In this document: piece by piece, positions 6,213 through 8,152 of the stretch
Layout of the letters: each line of letters begins with the position of its first letter
Position numbering within the stretch: position 1 is the first letter of the stretch
Assembly (NCBI GenBank): GCA_002401635.1
Contig: NVTQ01000006.1
Location: 31,700 to 39,851, forward strand
Reading direction: 5' to 3'
DNA: 8,152 bases
From: Pseudomonadota bacterium
GTDB taxonomy: Bacteria > Pseudomonadota > Zetaproteobacteria > Mariprofundales > Mariprofundaceae
Translations under genes and position numbers: made by a program
The notes under the pieces: model-generated
What the model was told of the DNA's origin: nothing
Databases searched by the model: none
The model's input: only the letters and a program-made list of their open reading frames with translations

Positions 6213-6848
6213 ATGGCGGTTCTTACGTTACTAAATCAAAAAGGGGGGGTTTCAAAGACAACGCTGGCTATATCGTTGGCGTGTCGTTGGTATTTAGGTG
6301 GTTTTAAAGTGGCTGTTATTGATGCTGACCCTCAAGCATCGGTTATGCATTGGAGAGAGATCCAAAGCAGTGATAGCAAATTATTGGGGATCGATGTTTA
6401 TAAGGCTGAAAATGCTAATGATGTTCGTGAAGTTAAAGGGCTGTGTAGTGATTATGATTACATCATAATTGATACAGCTGGTACGGATAAGCATATTTCT
6501 GAAGTAGCCTTAAGTGTGTCTGATGCTGCGTTAATTCCTGTCCAGGCTGCGATGTTTGATATTAAAGCATCGAAAGCATCCTTGGATTTAGCTAAGAGCC
6601 AGGGGGTAGTGGTTGCATATTGTGTTACGCGGGTGGTTTCAGGTAGTGATTTAGGGGAGGGCGCAAGAAGTGTTTTGGCGGCTTCGGAAACCCCTGTTGT
6701 TAAAAAAATGATGGGTCAGTATATAGCTTATAATAGAGCTATGAATGCAGGGGAGTCGGTGCAGACTTTGTTTCCTGGTTCGAGGGCTGCACAGAATTTA
6801 GAGGCAGTTGGTCAAGGTGTAGAAAAAGTTTTTGGATGGAGTAAATGA
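6213..6848 (+). CDS. parA: ParA-family partition ATPase (short, type Ib)
   Basis: This is a Walker-type ATPase that in its family forms ATP-dependent patterns on the nucleoid or filaments and moves plasmid copies apart with a centromere-binding partner. The 211-residue length and lack of an N-terminal DNA-binding domain match the ParF/type Ib class. Visible motifs are the deviant Walker A KGGVSKTT at 10-17, with both signature lysines (10 and 15) and Ser14 where Gly is usual, the Walker A' box VIDADPQAS at 35-43, and Walker B YIIIDTAG at 83-90. An IPVQ motif follows at 108-111. The gene ends in an ATGA overlap with the ribbon-helix-helix gene and sits just downstream of the iterons, a complete partition cassette. 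Related orphan ParA-like proteins exist on integrative elements, so stabilising an excised element is also possible. Confidence 0.92.
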   Translation: MAVLTLLNQKGGVSKTTLAISLACRWYLGGFKVAVIDADPQASVMHWREIQSSDSKLLGIDVYKAENANDVREVKGLCSDYDYIIIDTAGTDKHISEVALSVSDAALIPVQAAMFDIKASKASLDLAKSQGVVVAYCVTRVVSGSDLGEGARSVLAASETPVVKKMMGQYIAYNRAMNAGESVQTLFPGSRAAQNLEAVGQGVEKVFGWSK

Positions 6849-7099
6849 TGGCACTAGCGAAAGTAAGAAAAGGTGGTTTGGATAAAAGTCTTATGGATCC
6901 TGCGGAGGTTAAGATTGAGGCTGGTCAAAAAGACTCTGAGAGGGGGTTGCCTCGAAAGAAAAAAAATGTAGCCCCGCCAAGGTTATCTATTGAATTAAAT
7001 TATGAGCAACAAAGACAGCTAAAGAAAATGGTTGATGCGGAAGAAACGACTATTCGTGATTATGTTCTTTGGAAATTAGGACTGCTCGATGTTGAGTGA
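6845..7099 (+). CDS. ParG-like ribbon-helix-helix centromere-binding protein
   Basis: This 84-residue protein has a flexible basic N-terminal half with an RKKK patch at 37-40. A compact C-terminal region of about residues 45-81 reads as beta-strand (PRLSIEL) followed by two helices (YEQQRQLKKMVDAE and TTIRDYVLWKLGLL), the layout of a ribbon-helix-helix dimer. In ParFG-type systems such a protein binds the upstream repeats, represses the operon and stimulates the ATPase through its mobile N-terminal arm. The start overlaps the ParA stop as ATGATG, so translation may begin at 6845 or 6848 with one residue difference. The order ParA then small RHH protein, and the coupling, support the role. There is no clear terminator after the stop. 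Confidence 0.8.
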   Translation: MMALAKVRKGGLDKSLMDPAEVKIEAGQKDSERGLPRKKKNVAPPRLSIELNYEQQRQLKKMVDAEETTIRDYVLWKLGLLDVE

Positions 7100-7180
7100 G
7101 TGATGGGTTGAAGTAATGGTGATTAAGGTAATGGTTGGTTGTTTTATTGGGTGGTGTGAATATAAAAGGTGACAAGTGTT

Positions 7181-7220
7181 TGTAAGGGTTTTTTAGGGTT
7201 TTTTAGGGTTTCTTAGGGTG
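7181..7220 (+). repeat. 10-bp tandem repeat, consensus TTTTAGGGTT
   Basis: Four head-to-tail units in exact 10-bp register are seen: tgtaagggtt, ttttagggtt, ttttagggtt and tcttagggtg. The middle two are identical and the outer ones diverge. The 10-bp period places each AGGG on the same helix face. It could be a protein-binding array or slippage product. The stretch from 7100 to 7260 around it holds no convincing gene. Confidence 0.6.
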
Positions 7221-7263
7221 TTGTGAAGGTTGGTGAGGTGTGGGGAATTAAAAGCAGTATGAG

Positions 7264-7337
7264 GGGGAGAAGCCTCTCCCCTGGTTCCAACCAGCAAGCT
7301 GTTTTACTCCACCCCTCTCTCCTGGGGAGAATCCCCA
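7264..7337. repeat. Cluster of three short perfect inverted repeats
   Basis: GGGGAGA (7264-7270) pairs with TCTCCCC (7275-7281) across a 4-nt loop. CTGGTT (7281-7286) pairs with AACCAG (7289-7294). TGGGGA (7323-7328) pairs with TCCCCA (7332-7337). None is followed by a T-run, so they are not simple terminators. They open the hairpin-rich stretch that runs to about 7750. Confidence 0.5.
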
Positions 7338-7451
7338 AGCCCCTCTACTTGTTTGACCACAGATTTAACCACAATCGGCACGACATTTTTTGAGGAATGT
7401 CCTTTTTACCGAATGATGGATAAATATGGGGATAAACAAGCTATTAGATGC

Positions 7452-7746
7452 AGGCTTAAAAACGACTACAAGCCTACAAGCAGAGCGTGGAACGCTCTTA
7501 GAGGTCATCACGCATGCGTAACCATTACCTATCAGGCTTCCCTTACCCTCACGTACGGGAATTACCACGGTAAAGCATGGTTACAGCGTCTCACTCCAAG
7601 GATTCGTGAGCCGTTGCATGCACCGCCTCTGCTACGCAGGGTCTCAATGGATTTAGGAGCATTGGATCACCCCCTCCCCCCTTGAAGGGGGGAGCACATC
7701 CAACAAAGCCGTCAAGTGAACCTGCACGCAGGTGGCTACGCCACAC
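7452..7746. other. Densely folded region: candidate structured RNA or cruciform DNA
   Basis: Successive perfect stems are: AGGCTT 7452-7457 with AAGCCT 7470-7475; AGAGCG 7482-7487 with CGCTCT 7493-7498; the palindrome ACGCATGCGT 7510-7519; GTAACCAT 7518-7525 with ATGGTTAC 7577-7584, extended by TACC 7526-7529 with GGTA 7569-7572; CTCCCCCC 7674-7681 with GGGGGGAG 7687-7694 inside an outer TTGGAT 7662-7667 with ATCCAA 7698-7703; CCTGC/GCAGG; and GTGGC/GCCAC near 7721-7744. The stems follow each other without long gaps, which suggests selection on folding. Which strand is transcribed, if any, cannot be told. It overlaps the possible broken gene. Confidence 0.45.
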
Positions 7747-7806
7747 TGGACTGCTCCTTATGGGTGCGCTCTGGGTTGGCTAAATGACTGTTTTGCTGTT
7801 TTGGGT

Positions 7807-7905
7807 ATGGATTCAAAAGTCTGTGAAATGGAAGTGCATCGTTATATTGAAGATGGTAAAGCGAGGTTTGAGGTGTTGGCTGGGCGGTTTTTGGGTGAGG
7901 AGTGA
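7807..7905 (+). CDS. Possible small protein (32 aa) or C-terminal fragment
   Basis: From the ATG at 7807 to the TGA at 7903-7905 the product begins MDSKVCEMEVHRYIEDGK and ends RFLGEE. The alternating charged and hydrophobic residues look more protein-like than the other frames here. The same frame is open back to 7720, so the ATG may be internal to a larger product reached by frameshift. There is no good ribosome site (only GGG close to the ATG). It could be the preserved tail of the broken gene that precedes it. No family is recognised. Confidence 0.3.
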   Translation: MDSKVCEMEVHRYIEDGKARFEVLAGRFLGEE

Positions 7906-8152
7906 ATTATAAAATTATCCACACGTTCATACAACCGAAGGTCGCTGCCGAAGGCAGTGCATAGCCGTCACCAATCCGTTACTTCCCACCCCTCACAAAA
8001 GGGGTGGGAATAGGATTGTTGTCGGGTCTGTGTGTGACTGCCGTCGGCAGAGTGTGGTTAATTTTTTTCACCGATAGCAATTTTGCTGTCGGTGAAATGT
8101 TTAATCGGAATATCCACAGGTTTACCCCCATTGTCGGCAACGCCGACTTATT
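7906..8152. other. Stem-loop cluster with DnaA boxes: candidate replication origin
   Basis: No gene is seen in the last 247 bases. Perfect or near-perfect stems follow one another: CTGCC 7945-7949 with GGCAG 7953-7957; TTCCCACCCCT 7983-7993 with AGGGGTGGGAA 8000-8010, enclosed by CAATCC 7972-7977 and GGATTG 8013-8018; CTGCCG 8038-8043 with CGGCAG 8045-8050; a stem with 14 Watson-Crick pairs and one G-T pair spanning about 8068-8099; and GTCGGC 8133-8138 with GCCGAC 8142-8147. A perfect DnaA box and a one-mismatch box bracket the set. Together these suggest a plasmid or phage origin, possibly with single-strand initiation hairpins, or a structured RNA. Confidence 0.4.
7915..7923 (+). promoter_or_regulatory. 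DnaA box (perfect consensus)
   Basis: TTATCCACA matches the strict E. coli-type DnaA box. A second copy, ATATCCACA at 8110-8118, has one mismatch and the same direction. A perfect 9-mer can occur by chance, but the paired copies around the stem-loop cluster raise its weight. Confidence 0.5.

Larger units (their letters stand above)
7263..7905 (+). pseudogene. Possible broken or recoded gene in the GC-richer, hairpin-rich region
   Basis: One frame is open from 7263 to a TGA at 7683-7685 (a start at the TTG at 7353 or ATGs at 7410/7413 is possible) and continues in the same frame from 7686 to a TGA at 7785. The open frame at 7720-7905 then carries on one register over. The conceptual product has protein-like stretches such as RAWNALRGHHACVTITYQ, HGKAWLQRLTPRIREPL and NLHAGGYATLDCSLWVRSG. 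The first TGA sits in the loop of a perfect 8-bp hairpin. This could be a decayed gene, a gene with stop readthrough and frameshift, or a structured non-coding sequence with chance open frames. The style recalls the Ash/Icd-like small loci of P4-like phages, but that is a memory-level resemblance only. No ribosome site is obvious. Confidence 0.3.

Noticed and set aside
7181..7220. Telomere-like or CRISPR-like array
   Set aside because: Units of 10 bp without spacers are not CRISPR, and a eukaryotic telomere reading is excluded by the bacterial context.
7365..7568. Minus-strand 67-codon frame opposite the folded region
   Set aside because: No ribosome site, no recognisable motif, and it lies opposite a longer frame in a hairpin-rich region.
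8066..8100. Long hairpin next to a T-run as a plus-strand terminator
   Set aside because: The T-run precedes the stem on the plus strand and becomes an A-run on the minus strand, so it does not have terminator polarity.

Overview
The window looks like part of an extrachromosomal or integrative mobile element (plasmid, phage-plasmid or episomal island) from a low-GC gammaproteobacterium. The host call rests on a 45-nt tRNA fragment that closely matches the 3' half of gammaproteobacterial initiator tRNA-fMet, and on a perfect E. coli-type DnaA box. No species can be named from this sequence alone.

Positions 1-4989 hold a tightly packed plus-strand operon of three genes joined by ATGA stop/start overlaps: the 3' end of an unrecognised gene, then two very large proteins (810 and 746 aa) related to tyrosine recombinases. 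Each large protein seems to carry two recombinase-like modules, the first degenerate. The 746-aa protein keeps a full R-K-HxxR-H-Y set in its C-terminal module. The 810-aa protein has Phe at the expected nucleophile position and Asn for the first His.

Directly downstream (4990-5415) is a phage-style attachment region: a tRNA-fMet 3' half with its own rho-independent terminator (minus strand), flanked on both sides by GGCACA arm-type sites. Three of the sites are spaced 11 bp apart, and a pair recurs inverted on the far side. This suggests integration into the initiator tRNA gene, with the adjacent recombinases as the obvious candidates.

Positions 5514-5890 (minus) encode two small coupled genes: an 81-aa basic beta-rich protein and a 44-aa single-span membrane protein. 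They diverge from a partition cassette: an iteron region (5997-6189) with a 69-bp direct repeat and five CACAAAGTTAA motifs, then a short ParA (211 aa) and an overlapping ribbon-helix-helix ParG-like protein (84 aa). This is a typical small (type Ib) segregation module.

From 7100 to the end there is no confident gene. There is a 10-bp tandem repeat, then a GC-richer, hairpin-rich stretch (7261-7905) with a long open frame broken by an in-frame TGA and a frame change, and finally 250 bp of perfect stem-loops with one perfect and one near-perfect DnaA box, which could be a replication origin or structured RNA. No replication initiator, relaxase, defence or antibiotic-resistance gene can be identified inside the window.
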